64,000 nt of DNA from Wurfbainia villosa (Eukaryota; Streptophyta; Magnoliopsida; Zingiberales; Zingiberaceae). A model generated the notes under the pieces. The model was not told the DNA's origin. It saw only the letters and a list, made by a program, of their open reading frames with translations, and made no database searches. Position numbers and translations under genes: made by a program. Where the stretch lies: assembly GCA_025175895.1 (NCBI GenBank), contig CM046001.1:27662314-27726313 (forward strand), given 5' to 3'. Shown in pieces: positions 52,501 to 61,970 of this stretch. Position 1 is the stretch's first letter, and each line of letters begins with the position of its first letter.

Positions 52501-52670
52501 AGCACATTGAAGTGAAACATCACTTCATAAGAGATCATGTGGCAAGAGGGGACATTGAACTTAATTATGTAGAATCTAAGTCCAACCTTGCCGATATCTT
52601 CACCAAAGCTCTTCCCGAAAATGAATTTTCATCTTTAAGGAGAGAGCTTGGTATGTGCTTTGTGGAGTAA
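49599..52670 (+). CDS. pol polyprotein of the SIRE-like element (protease, integrase, RT, RNase H), RT active site deleted
   Basis: This is an open frame of over 1000 codons (first ATG 49614). Protease: WIVDSGCSTHMTG at residues 1-13. Integrase: HRRLGH and CDACQEGKQ (zinc-binding), then LDLFDCHS, VDDFSRYTW and NGVVERRNRALQEAA (D, D, E). RT: WVFRNKLDDQGNITRNKARL, YQMDVKSAFLNGFIKEEVYV, YGLKQAPRAWYERL. RNase H: YTDSDYAECKLDRKSTSGG, ALSTTEAEYVAMGG, VYCDNVSTI. The copia RT segment that should read about IVQIYVDDIIFG is missing: residues 708-712 read IFIFG. That in-frame loss of about nine residues removes the catalytic Asp pair, so RT should be inactive although the frame is open. A single UAG separates gag from pol. 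Confidence 0.92.
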   Translation, partial: VGERGMWIVDSGCSTHMTGDVSKFSTIKYVKKGAVSFGNSGKLKILGRGTIEVSPKIVIHKVLLVENMKFNLLSVSQLCDANYHVSFESSKCMIKHKELNDCMLVGYRKSNIYYVDLSYASNISTKCLVAKEEECWLWHRRLGHVNMKNIGKVAKMELVKGLPKIKYVKNKMCDACQEGKQTKASHKGKTLTNTSLPLELLHLDLFDCHSTPSLNGNKYCLVIVDDFSRYTWVYFMKHKDDTLEIIIGFSKRVENEKKLKINRIRSDHGGEFENFKFSQFCLDQGYKHEFSCPRTPQQNGVVERRNRALQEAARTMLNAYSLPSYLWAEVVNTACYIQNRVQIHRFLGKTPFELWNGTIPTIHYFKVFGCKVYILNTKDNLGKFESKADEGILVGYSSTSKGYRVYNKRTQGIEESSNVKFDETTSTYPRKSSIDKDINDNNQDITQKLQNLTIRGNDQGGGKEDSDDERRVEDNNDQFETPSRNLRIHQDHPLDQVVGDLSQGVRTRSFHRAPTSQVALISQIEPKSINDALHDPDWILAMQDELAQFERSQVWELVPRPNDSTIITTRWVFRNKLDDQGNITRNKARLVARGFNQVEGLDYDETYAPVARLESIRILLGYASYMGFKLYQMDVKSAFLNGFIKEEVYVEQPPGFENIDYPNHVYKLRKALYGLKQAPRAWYERLSSFLISKDFRRGQVDQTLFIKSTLKDIFIFGSTNDDLLQDFIKNMENEFEMSLVGELNFFLGLQVKQTNEGIHIYQTKYANEMIKKFGLENAKIVSTPMATSTRIDSDHDGKSIDLKLYRSMIGSLLYLTASRPDILFAVGMCARYQSCAKESHLVAVKRILRYIKGTLNVGLWYPRTRSFELLGYTDSDYAECKLDRKSTSGGCQFLGSSLVSWSSRKQHCVALSTTEAEYVAMGGCVAQLLWMRHTLVDYELHYSNIKVYCDNVSTINLTKNPVHHSRTKHIEVKHHFIRDHVARGDIELNYVESKSNLADIFTKALPENEFSSLRRELGMCFVE

Positions 52671-52747
52671 AATTCTAGGCTTGCATAATCCCATAATTAT
52701 ATGTTATCTTTATACCTTGTTACATCTCACAAAAAGCCTTAAGAACC

Positions 52748-53011
52748 TTGATTTTTGTATTGAGACACCTAGAACCATGTGAGATAATAGGGAAGGTGTA
52801 CTTGGCTCATCATGCTTGTTATGATGCATTACTATGGGCCAATGACACACCTAGAGACATAAACACCTTATGGACCAATCATTGGGAAGGCTTGTATTCA
52901 AGTAATGGATACATAGCTCAAAGAACATGGTTGGAAATTCCAAATAATATATATTTTAAACTATGTTCATCATATTTTGAAAAACAATTTCCAAATGAAC
53001 CACAAAAGTGA
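52748..53011 (+). other. short open stretch after pol in the SIRE-like element
   Basis: About 87 codons are open between pol and the 3' LTR, where some SIRE elements carry an envelope-like ORF. There is no signal peptide, membrane segment or coil, and I recognise no domain. The remaining post-pol sequence to 53664 is non-coding. Probably untranslated region. Confidence 0.2.
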
Positions 53012-53664
53012 TACAAAGGTTGCAAACTCTTTAGAACTTTTGTTAGATTCCAAGGTTGTATCAATCTTGAAATCTGAAAAACATATATTTTTCAAATTAT
53101 TTTTCCTTAATCAAGTATGATTTCAGAAATGTGTACGCGAAATTTCGTGATTTTTCAAGATTTCTGGAACTTCTACTGCATTTTTAAAGTTAATGAAAAG
53201 GTCAAATTTGATTTCAGAGTCTAGCGATCATTCGTTGAAACCAATGACGATACACTAATTTTCTGATATTAAACTCCATTTTCTGATATTTAGTGTATCC
53301 TTGATGTCCTAAAACTATGGTATGATAATGTTGCAATAAACAAAGTTGTAGGACAGATTAATGCAGTGTTTTAGGGGGAGTTTCATATATAATATCGTTT
53401 TCTTCCCTAAAATCCATTGTTGGTGCAAAGTTAGAACTTCATGGTTAATTCCTTGATATGCTTTGCTTCAAATATGGTTTACACATCATATCTTGGATTA
53501 AGGGGGAGCCTAATTTCAATCTTATACCTTAGTCCAAGATCCAATACCTTTAACTTTTTCATTTATGAATCCTTCTCTTTTTGATGTCTGTCAAAGGGGG
53601 AGAAGGAATGAATCTATATTGGAAATATGATTAAAAAGACCTAACTTAAATGATTGTCAAACAT

Positions 53665-53679
53665 CAAAAAGGGGGAGAT
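53665..53679 (+). promoter_or_regulatory. polypurine tract of the SIRE-like element
   Basis: caaaaagggggagat ends exactly where the 3' LTR begins (TGTTGGTGC at 53680). A related aaagggggaga sits 80 bases upstream. Confidence 0.8.
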
Positions 53680-54957
53680 TGTTGGTGCAACAATGCTCCA
53701 AGCATTTATGTGTTTTGATGTTTGGATAATCATTTAAGTTAGGCAATGTATTGTGATCTAATTGCGAATGTGTTTAAGTGACAGGTAAAAGAGAAGTCCA
53801 AGTATGATCTTGGCAAAGGAAGTCCAAGGGATGGACTTGATAAGACCAAGCTTGTAGTCTTGGCGAGAAAGTCCAAGTGAACCTTGGCAAAAGGAAGTCC
53901 AAGTATGATCTTGGCAAAGGAAGTCCAAGGGATGGACTTGGCGAAGATAAGACCAAGCTTGTAGTCTTGGCGTAGAAGTCTAAGTGAACCTTGGCAAAGG
54001 AAGTCCAAAGTAAGGTCTTGGCAAAGATAAGTCCAAGCTTGTAGTCTTGGCGCGTAAAGTCCAAGATTTGGCAACCCAAGACATGAAAACCGAAGGAAGC
54101 TCTTGGAAGCAAAGCGCAAAGGATGAACAAGTCGCGACTCGGAGGGATCCCGAAGGCGCAAGGCTTAATACGAGCTAGAAGGTTGAGTCTAGGTCTAGGG
54201 TATAAAAACAAGTATGAATTATTCATACTTTATCACCGACCGGGTGAAACTCGACCATCCCGATCCGCTGGACATGTCGGGCCGATCGATTTTGACGGTC
54301 GATCACCGATCCGCTATGGGAAACAATGATCGATCAAGGAAAGAAATGCTGCACGATGCCTCACTCGATCGCCGCCGTGATCACTCGATCGATCACTCCA
54401 TCGATCGATGGATAGATCACCGATCGATCACTGGCCGTTGGAGATTGCGGCACGAATCTCCGCGGAGATCGCGTTGGCCGCTGAGCTGGCAATGGCCGAT
54501 CGATGGCATGCATCACCGATCGATCGAGGCCCAACGGGAAAAACAGCCCCTCTTCTATAAAAAGGGGTCATGGGGAGCATGGGGAGGCTAGTGCTCTAAC
54601 TCCTAACTTCATCCTCGTGCTCACCAAGTTTTCTAAGTGCTTTTAGCAATCCAAAACCTCCTCTTCTATTGTTCTTCATCATCCATCATTGTAAAGAAGA
54701 GGAGTGTATTGTAAGAAAGGTTTCTCCACCTTGGTTCATCCAAAGGAGAAGATAGTGAAGCTTGGCTAGGGCTAATCCACCTTACGGATTGCCGTGGAGT
54801 AGGAGCGTCATCTCCGAACCACGTAAATTGGGTGTTAGCGTTTGGTTTCTTATTTCGTATTTGTATTTGTTTTGTATTTGTATTGCTTCCGCTAACTTGA
54901 TTGTAGAAACGAAGAAACGCTAATCACCCCCCCTCTAGCGTTACAAAGGTCCTAACA
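53680..54957 (+). repeat. 3' LTR of the SIRE-like element
   Basis: 1278 bp. It matches 46652-47951 end to end with the same order of parts (TATA at 54556-54564). Differences are mostly small insertions or deletions, often where the 5' copy has gcagc/gcggc, and in the palindrome-rich block; transitions are few. Confidence 0.9.
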
Positions 54958-55017
54958 AACACTACTCGAGTCAAACTCGAGTCCGGTCAATCGTGACCTG
55001 GGCTAATTGCACCAACA

Positions 55018-55760
55018 CAACGGAGGAATGCATAAACTATATCCGCCCTTCAGTGCACCAAGCAAAAAGATGAAGATACCACCACCTCCAGGGACAGAGA
55101 AAACTCCTTGTTACAGAAAGTGACTGGCTATCAAAGTCAAATAGATGAAACCCAATAGTGGAGGCAGGAGGATGCGAAAACTATAGCAGCCCTTCGAGAC
55201 TAGCAACAGAAGGATGCAGAGATGATATCCACCCTCCGGACCCAATTAGCAAGGAGGTACACGAAAATTCAACTTTAATATTAGCTAAGGCTCATGCTCA
55301 TGCCCAAATACGCAGGCAAGGAACCTCTCTACAGCAGTTAAGGAGTGAAATCGCCCGCACCAGGACTTACATTGAGGTAGTGGAGGGGATTTTAGCTTCC
55401 ATGCGTTAAGATATTATGGACATGTCGAGAGTCATGCAACAAGGTCAAACTTCCCAATCCGACGATGTGTCCACCCTGGTTGATGCTATAATTCAAGTAT
55501 CATAGCGATACTGTCAAGTTTGCCAAGCTCTCTAGGAACATAGAGAACATTGTGCCAGGTTCCATCAAGATGCATACACAACCGATCCCAACCAACAGGG
55601 GTGTCTACTGTCTCTGATGCGAACTACCTTCCAGGACGGGTTCAACGAGGTGGTTCGGCAATATGCTAATCACAGGTTCCCTCCAGCTAGTCAACCTGCC
55701 CTTTTCCTGCACTGGGAGACTGGCTTCAGACGCTATCCCCCATACCACTTCAGATTATAA
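55018..55760 (+). pseudogene. gypsy-associated coiled-coil ORF remnant
   Basis: The plus-strand frame reads ISALQCTKQKDEDTTTSRDR, KTIAALRD, QQKDAEMISTLRTQLARR and, after a shift, AQIRRQGTSLQQLRSEIART and later FQDGFNEVVRQYANHRFPPA, with stops at intervals. Heptads repeat every ~20 residues (IAALRD, ISTLRT). It points opposite to the gypsy pol next to it, as the accessory ORFs at 31.8-37.2 kb would if they belong to the same element. Function unknown. Confidence 0.45.
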
Positions 55761-56072
55761 TTTTTCTGTCGGCTTTCTTGATGATATTAGACAATTGTCA
55801 TTTTAAAACTGTTGTTATTTATGTATGATCGCGGCAACAGATTACTTATCCTTGATATTGTTCTTAACTTTCTTTGTTCTAAGAATGAGAAGCTGATTTC
55901 CAGTGATACTTATTCTTCATCCTTGCTCATAATTGTTACTCATGATGTTATAAACTGATGGCCACATTATATTCTTCTCTTCCAAAATTCATGGGAAATA
56001 TGTAAAATTTCTCCTTTCAACCTCCTTCTTTTACATGGTATGGAAATATTTTAGGTGTACAATATTCCAGGG

Positions 56073-56570
56073 TCAAGGTAACTCTTTACCCTTATCATCT
56101 TTTAGGTAATATGCTGACCCAGCCACTCGGGGAGTAACAATGTAAGGCCCTTCCCAATTAGGGGCTAGCTTCTTAGGATCTCCTGAAGGGTTGACCTTGC
56201 GTAGCACTAAGTCGCCTTCCTGGAACCTCTTGGCTACTACCCTTTTATTAAAGGCTCGCTGGATCCTTTGCTTGTAAGCTTCAGTTCGCATTCGGTCTTG
56301 CTCCCGCTTTTCTTCTAGCAAGTCTAACTCAGTGCCTCTTATGATCTGATTCTGTTCTGGCTCGTATGCTTCGACTCGAGCATTGCTCAGAATGACTTCC
56401 ACTAGGATAACTGCCTCAGTTCCATACACCAATCTGAACGGGGTTTCCCCAGTAGCCATTTTGGGAGTAGTTTGGTAGGCCCACAAAATCCCAGGCAATT
56501 CATCCGCCCAATTTCTTCTTTTGGCACCTAACTTAATCTTCAATCCTTGGATGAGAATTCTATTAGTCAC
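56073..56570 (-). pseudogene. gypsy integrase C-terminal part
   Basis: An open stretch of 165 codons: WADELPGILWAYQTTPKMAT, GETPFRLVYGTEAVI (conserved end of the catalytic core), then FQEGDLVLRKVNPSGDPKKL and WEGPYIVTPRV, the GPY/F module. The stretch between the second Asp (about 56790) and this point is broken, so the Glu region is not fully readable. Confidence 0.8.
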
Positions 56571-56783
56571 CTCAACCTAACTGTTTCCCTGAAGGTGAGC
56601 TACCGAAGTGAAAGCCTGCTGAATGTTGAGGCTTTGACACCATCTCCTAATATTCTTACCTTGGAATTGCCACCCATTATTGCTTATTAATCTTCGGGAG
56701 ACTCCATATCGGCATATAATATTCTTCTAGAGCAACTGTATGACTGCACCTTCTATAATTTTTGCTAAAGGTTCAGCTTCCAC

Positions 56784-57191
56784 CTATTTAGAAAAGTAAT
56801 CCACCGCTACCAATACAAATTTCTTCTGCAAAGGGGCAGTAGGCATGGGACCCATGATGTCCATTCCCCATTTATTAAAGGGGCAGGAAGCGACTACAAC
56901 TCTCATTAACTCGGCTGGCCACTCGGACCTATTGCTGTGCTTTTGATAGGCTGAGCAAGTTTGCACCAGGCGGGTCACATCTTGATAAAGAGTTGGCCAA
57001 ACATACCTAGCCAATAATACTTTCCTTACTAAGGCCCTTCCTCCCAAATGATTGCTACAACATCCCTCATGTATTTCTTGAAGCACCCACTCGGCATCTT
57101 CCTTCCCCAGGCATTTCAATAGGGGGCGCCCAAAAGACATCTTGTACAGAGTCCCATCAATAATGGTAAATCGTTTCACCCTCATCACCAA
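56784..57191 (-). pseudogene. gypsy integrase N-terminal and core start
   Basis: 136 codons: LYKMSFGRPLLKCLG, EIHEGCCSNHLGGRALV, then TCSAYQKHS, where the last part of the HHCC zinc motif should be C-x2-C but the second Cys is Tyr. GMDIMGPMPTAP and VLVAVDYFSK give the first two catalytic Asp positions. It ends in a stop right after YFSK. Confidence 0.8.
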
Positions 57192-57468
57192 GATAGATGC
57201 TGCTCCACCTTCATTAGGAACCTTCCCTTGCTGTAACTATGCCCAAATATCAATTCTCCAGTCAAGGACCTGATCACTTTCTGGTACCACCTCTTCTACA
57301 CTACATACTGCCAAGGAGTTGGGAACTTCCACACAAATAGAGTCTTGCTGCTTCACTCCCTCTAGGGTGCTAGCTAACCGAGCCAATTCATCTGCTTTTG
57401 GTTATCTTCTCTTGGAATATGTTGCAAAATTACCTCCTAAAAATGAGCCTTTTCTTTTTCGAAGGCTA

Positions 57469-57813
57469 CTAAATATTTTTACAACCTTTCTTCCCGGACA
57501 GTAAAACACCCTTAAGTTGTGACATGACCAACTGGAAATCCGAATGCATGATAATCGAAGTAGCCCCAACTGCCCAAGCTGCCTGCAATCCTACCAGGAT
57601 GGCTTCATACTCTGCCTCATTAGATGCTCTATATCCCAACCGAATGACTATATGAGTTTCTTCCCCTTCTGGAGATATGAGAACCACTCCAACTCTGCTC
57701 CCTGCAGCCCTAGATGATCCATCTACAAAAGCATTCCACACACCCTTTTCTTCTTTTTCTTCCACCGAATTGTCCTCCGAGCTAAATGACACCTCTTCTA
57801 AGAAATCAGCCAA
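57469..57813 (-). pseudogene. gypsy second RNase H domain (archaeal-type)
   Basis: 115 codons with AFVDGSSRAAGSRVGVVLIS, NEAEYEAILVGLQAA and IIMHSDFQLVMSQLKG, i.e. D, E, D residues of an RNase H fold, downstream of another RNase H domain. A duplicated RNase H is a known mark of the Tat lineage. Confidence 0.78.
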
Positions 57814-57816
57814 TGA

Positions 57817-58179
57817 CTAAGACTTGATAGCAATTCGGGGATGGTACTGAATGTTATATTCACTTAGTTCTACCGCCCACTTGGCTAGCCTTCTTGAAGA
57901 GTTAGGTTTAGTAACCACCCTACCTAGCTCACTGTTGGTTAACACATTTACCGGGCGAGCTAGGAAATAAGGCCTCAATTTATGAGTTGTCAAGACTAGG
58001 ATGTATGCCAATTTTTCTAGCTCGGTATACCGCGACTCGTCTCCCTTCAAGATATGACTGGTGTAGTATATGGGTTGTTGTAGAGAACCTTCTTGCTTTA
58101 ATAACACTGAATTGATAGCTCCTTCTGAAAGGACTAAATACATCCACAGCGGTTCTCCTATCACTGGTTTGGCCAGCAA
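57817..58179 (-). pseudogene. gypsy first RNase H domain
   Basis: Reads MYLVLSEGAINSVLLKQEG, QPIYYTSHILKGDESRYTEL, EKLAYILVLTTHKLRPYFLA and KWAVELSEYNIQYHPR. The expected first active-site Asp (usually L-x-x-D-A-S-x-x-A) is not seen, as LVLSEGAINSVL stands in its place, which is usual for this lineage's degenerate first RNase H. Confidence 0.75.
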
Positions 58180-58206
58180 AGGAAGTTCGGCTAGATACTT
58201 CTTTAG

Positions 58207-59358
58207 TTACTGGAAAGCTTGCTCACACTGGTTGTCCCACTGAAATCGAGTAGCCTTGAGCAGAATCCGAAAGAAGGGTAGTCTCTTATTCATTGATTTA
58301 GCTATAAAGCGAGACAAATATACTATCCTTCCCACCAATTTTTGAGTCTCCCATAGATTAGTGGGCGATTTCATGTTACATAACGCTTGCACTTTCTCCG
58401 GGTTGGCTTGCAGTCCCTTTTTTGTCACAATATATCCCAGAAATTTCTCACTTTTCACCCCGAATAGATACTTCTTTGGGTTCAACTTCATGTTGTACTA
58501 CCTAAGGGTGGCGAAAGTCTCTTCCAGATCTACACCTAAGACACCTAATCAATACGTAAGATCTTTGCAAAACAAAGAGGCAAGAATGTGGAAGTATATG
58601 TTGATAACATTCTCGTCAAATAAAAAATTACTCGAGATTTAGTTGCGGATCTGGAAGAGACTTTCTCCACCCTTATATACGTAATCAATACGATAAACGT
58701 AAGAGCTACCTAAGGGTGGCGAAAGTCTCTTCCAGATCCGCAACTAAATCTCGAGTAATTTTTTATTTGACGAGAATGTTATCAACATATACTTCCACAT
58801 TCTTGCCTCTTTGTTTTGCAAAGATCTTATCCATAAGCCTCTGATAGGTAGCTCTTACGTTCTTTAGCCCGAAGGGCATTACCACATAGGCATATAGCCC
58901 TCCCGCCGTCACAAAACTGACCCGCTTTTGATCATCCTTTGCTAAGGGAATTTGATGATACCCTTGGTAAGCATCAATGAGAGACACTACTTCATATCCC
59001 ACAGTAGAGTCAACTAACTGATCAATACGAGGCAAGGGGTAACAGTCTTTAGGGCATGCTTTATTCAAATCACAAAATCAATACACATCCTCCATTGCCC
59101 AGAAGACTTAGGGACCAAAACTATATTAGAAACACACTCGGGGAATTAAATTTCTCTAATATGGCCAGCTTGTAGTAATTTATCCACCTCTTCAGCAATA
59201 ACTTGGTCTTTCTCTGGCCCAAAGTGTTTCCTTTTCTGTTGGACAGGTCGGGCTCCCCGAATGATGTTGAGGTGGTGTTCAACAACCTGGGAAACTATCC
59301 CTGTGAGGTCATGTACGTCTTTGGTGAAGATGTCTTCATTTCTACGCAGATAGTCCAT
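58207..59358 (-). pseudogene. gypsy reverse transcriptase, broken, YVDN at the active site
   Basis: Pieces in order: 59358-59146 (EVDKLLQAGHIREI), 59068-58763 (LNKACPKDCYPLPRID-type start, VSLIDAYQGYHQIPL, MPFGLKNVRATYQRLM, VEVYVDNILVK then stop) and 58491-58207 (MKLNPKKYLFGVKSEKFLGY). The usual YVDD reads YVDN, so one catalytic Asp is replaced. The sequence after ILVK is interrupted by the duplicated block at 58498-58738. Confidence 0.8.
58557..58829. repeat. inverted duplication, 119-bp arms, inside gypsy RT
   Basis: 58557-58675 is the reverse complement of 58711-58829 with one visible mismatch, separated by 35 bases. In addition, 58498-58530 is repeated directly at 58706-58738 (ctacctaagggtggcgaaag and on). 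The right arm is the original RT sequence; the left arm and the extra copy were added. Confidence 0.9.
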
Positions 59359-59516
59359 GAGATCCTCCTTTACTTCCAGTTGCTGAGCTACCCGAGTGAC
59401 CTATCCGGGAGCTATCTCCATAGACTCACCCTCTTCTATCTTCTCAACTTTGTGAGGGGACTCTTTCAGCATATATACTCCTGAGGCCACAATAACCTTC
59501 CCTTTGGGGTCGTCCA

Positions 59517-60718
59517 TGTAGGGGATCAAACGGCCGGCTAGAGGGGGGTGAATAGCCCTCTTACGATGGATGTCGTAAATTGCTCGTCTACAAAAGATTA
59601 GCGCAAGCGGAATATACAAATACAAATAGACAAAGCAAAAGATAAACAATAAAACAAACGCTAACACGATGGTATAATGTGGTTCACGGCTACGCCATTA
59701 ATCCACGGTCCGATTCGTCCAAGGTGAATCACTCCTTCAAAGCCAATCACTATTGGTCTCTCCTTTGCACCAAGCTAGGTGGAGGTAACCTTTACAAACA
59801 AGATCACTCTTCTTACAATAAGAATAGAGTAAAAGCAAGTAAGAAGAGTTTAGAGCTTGTGGGGCACTTGGATGGTCGTTTGGAGTAAGAGCATTAACCC
59901 CCCAAAGCTCCACACCCTCTCTTTTTATAGAGAGGAAGATTTTCTTTCCGTTGGCCGCCACCAGTCGACTGCTGCCCTTTGGCAGTCGACTGCTGCCACT
60001 CCAATGACCTCCGAACACGTCGGATCCCGACCGTTGTAGTCCAACGGAACACTTGGCAGTCGACTGATGGACCTCATCGGGCCGATCACGCCTCCGTAGT
60101 CGATCGCCGAAGCCTGCTACGAGCGGTTCTGGGCTAAAGACTACCGATCGCCGCCTTTCAAGAATGATCAGGTCTTGGCAATGACCGCCACATATGAAAG
60201 TCGATCACGGCCTCAAATAGCCATTGAACTACGTTCGACTTCAGGGTGACCGCCATTCCATGGCAATGACCGGTGCTGAAATCCCATCCGACACTTAGCC
60301 AAATGGCCAAGTTTCACCTAAGAGCTACTCCTTCCCGGGTTACATTCGCTCACTCTCATCTCTCGGAGTCCCTCGCCTTCGAAGTTCTCTTCGTTCGCGG
60401 CCACGCCCCTCGGCAGCATCAGGCGCATGACTCTGTAATGCTCCTTCGTGTCTCTTGCCTCGAAGTCTACTTCCTCTGGCTTCACTCCAAGCTCCTCGTC
60501 CGACGGTCCCTCGGATGCTCCAAGCGCACGACTTCCATAAAGCCATCCTTCACCGACTCAAGGACCGAGTCATGAGTTGTGAAACTCGCCACGGCTCCAT
60601 GTGCGAATTACTAAGTCCTGCACGACTTCAACGCACATATCAAATCAACATAACAAACTAACTTAAACCCTTTGCCACACACATCAAAACCTAATCATGG
60701 CAAGAGATTGCCCTAACA
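59517..60718 (-). repeat. 3' LTR of the second gag-only element
   Basis: 1202 bp, plus strand TGTAGGGGATCAAACGG to ccctaaca. Two cagtcgactg-like palindromes at 59962-59993 and another near 60057; a minus-strand TATA box (complement of ctttttatag, 59921-59930). Purine tract adjoining (complement of atctccccctttttgatg). Confidence 0.87.
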
Positions 60719-61970
60719 ATCTCCCCCTTTTTGATGTGTGGCAATCCGTTTAAGTTAGGTAAAAACATTTGATAAAAATTTCTAAGGTAAGAGGGCATGT
60801 AAACATAAACATGATATAGCAACATGAAACTCCCCATACAAATTTCTCCCCCTATCATAATTAACTTAAACATAATTATTTCTCCCCCTTTGACACCATC
60901 AAAAAGATTAACACTAAGTTATAAACTCATGGCATCAAGTATAATAGAAGGAAAATACCAAAAATTAGTCTAAAACCTGAATTCGACCTTAACTAGTCTG
61001 ATTTTCAGGCCACCAGTCGACTGCTATCAGTATGGCAGTCGACTGGCACAATGAATTCCGAAATTCTAATTTTCTGGACGAAATTCAGAAATGCATAAAA
61101 AATTCCAGAAAATTTGAAAAATCATGAAATTTGGGAAACATATTTCTTGTAAGATTCTTTATCAGTGAAAAATAGGTCTTCATGAAAAATCATTATATTT
61201 TCATGTATTTGCCAAAAATCCAAAAGGTTTAAAAACCACTAGGTTTTTGATCATGTGAGTATCAAGTTTAACACCTAGTTTTGGTTCCAATTGTTTCAAA
61301 ATATGAATACACAGATTTTAGATTAAGAAATTGTTTTAAAAACATATAAAATATCCAACCATGATCTTTGGGCAATATGTTTATGAATTAAACATAAGCC
61401 TTCCCCATGATTGATTTATTATTGCTATTTTGATACTTTAAATGACCGTCTAAATGCCATAGACATTAGTGGACATTTGTATCATCCTAACATCTCACTC
61501 ATGCTAAGTTTTCAATCATGGTAGCCTATAGTGAGTGTGAGATGTATCCTAGAGGTATTTGTATATACTTAACCATTATATTCATGCAATTCTATCAAGG
61601 TTAAGTATCACCCTAACAATCCTCATGATCATAAAGACATATATGTGTGAATTTCACATTATGATCATGAAATACATGTATTCATCAATTTTTAATCATG
61701 CATTAGGTATTATATGATGATAATAAGCAAATATTATCTAAAGCATGATTTAACCCTATTTCTCATGATGATGTGCCAAATTTCAAAATAATAAATCATG
61801 ATTGCACATATACATAGCAATTACATTGATTATCATGATTTAAGCATTATTAACTATTTATAGGTACGTTATCATCACCTAACACTATTTAAAAATGTTG
61901 TCCCGCCATCCTAAGTCAACCAAAATATGATATAGGTGAATTCCATTTGGTTGACTATCCTAGGGTTTTC
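60719..61970 (-). other. non-coding region between gag and the 3' LTR
   Basis: AT-rich sequence with no coding potential seen; two GTCGAC palindromes at 61015-61042. Similar catgat-rich text occurs after gag in the other gag-only element. Several ctcccc-type minus-strand purine tracts lie at its right-hand edge near 60720-60900. Confidence 0.5.

Larger units (their letters stand above)
46652..54957 (+). mobile_element. complete SIRE-like copia retrotransposon (8.3 kb)
   Basis: LTRs at 46652-47951 and 53680-54957 start TGTTGGTGCAACAATGC and end ctaaca, with perfect AACAC duplications (46647-46651, 54958-54962). A primer site follows the 5' LTR, then gag, a 1018-codon pol frame (protease, integrase, RT, RNase H) and a purine tract before the 3' LTR. 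The pol order and motif types (DSGCSTHM, RKSTSGGCQFLG) fit the SIRE/Maximus branch. It is the youngest-looking full element here, but gag carries several one-base shifts and RT lacks its YVDD box, so this copy cannot move by itself. Confidence 0.92.
46115..55017 (-). mobile_element. partial LTR of family B, split by the SIRE-like element
   Basis: The reverse complement of 55017-54963 plus 46651-46115 reads as a family B LTR start (TGTTGGTGCAATTAGCCCAG), with aagtccaag units and the cttaggtctaggctaaggg block, then stops abruptly against copia A pol at about 46114. The SIRE-like element entered it with an AACAC duplication. The right flank is accessory coiled-coil sequence. Only about 0.6 kb survives, so the TATA and U5 parts were deleted. 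Confidence 0.75.
56073..59516 (-). mobile_element. Ty3-gypsy pol region (Tat-type), degenerate
   Basis: Minus-strand coding pieces in the order RT, RNase H, a second RNase H-like domain, integrase, without a chromodomain. The second RNase H domain and motif types point to the Tat lineage. The upstream (gag) part is cut off by the gag-only element at 59517; the downstream part leads to the plus-strand accessory ORFs. Many stops and one inverted duplication. Confidence 0.82.

Noticed and set aside
52748..53011. Possible envelope-like ORF of the SIRE-like element
   Set aside because: Too short, no signal peptide or membrane segment; listed only as an open stretch.
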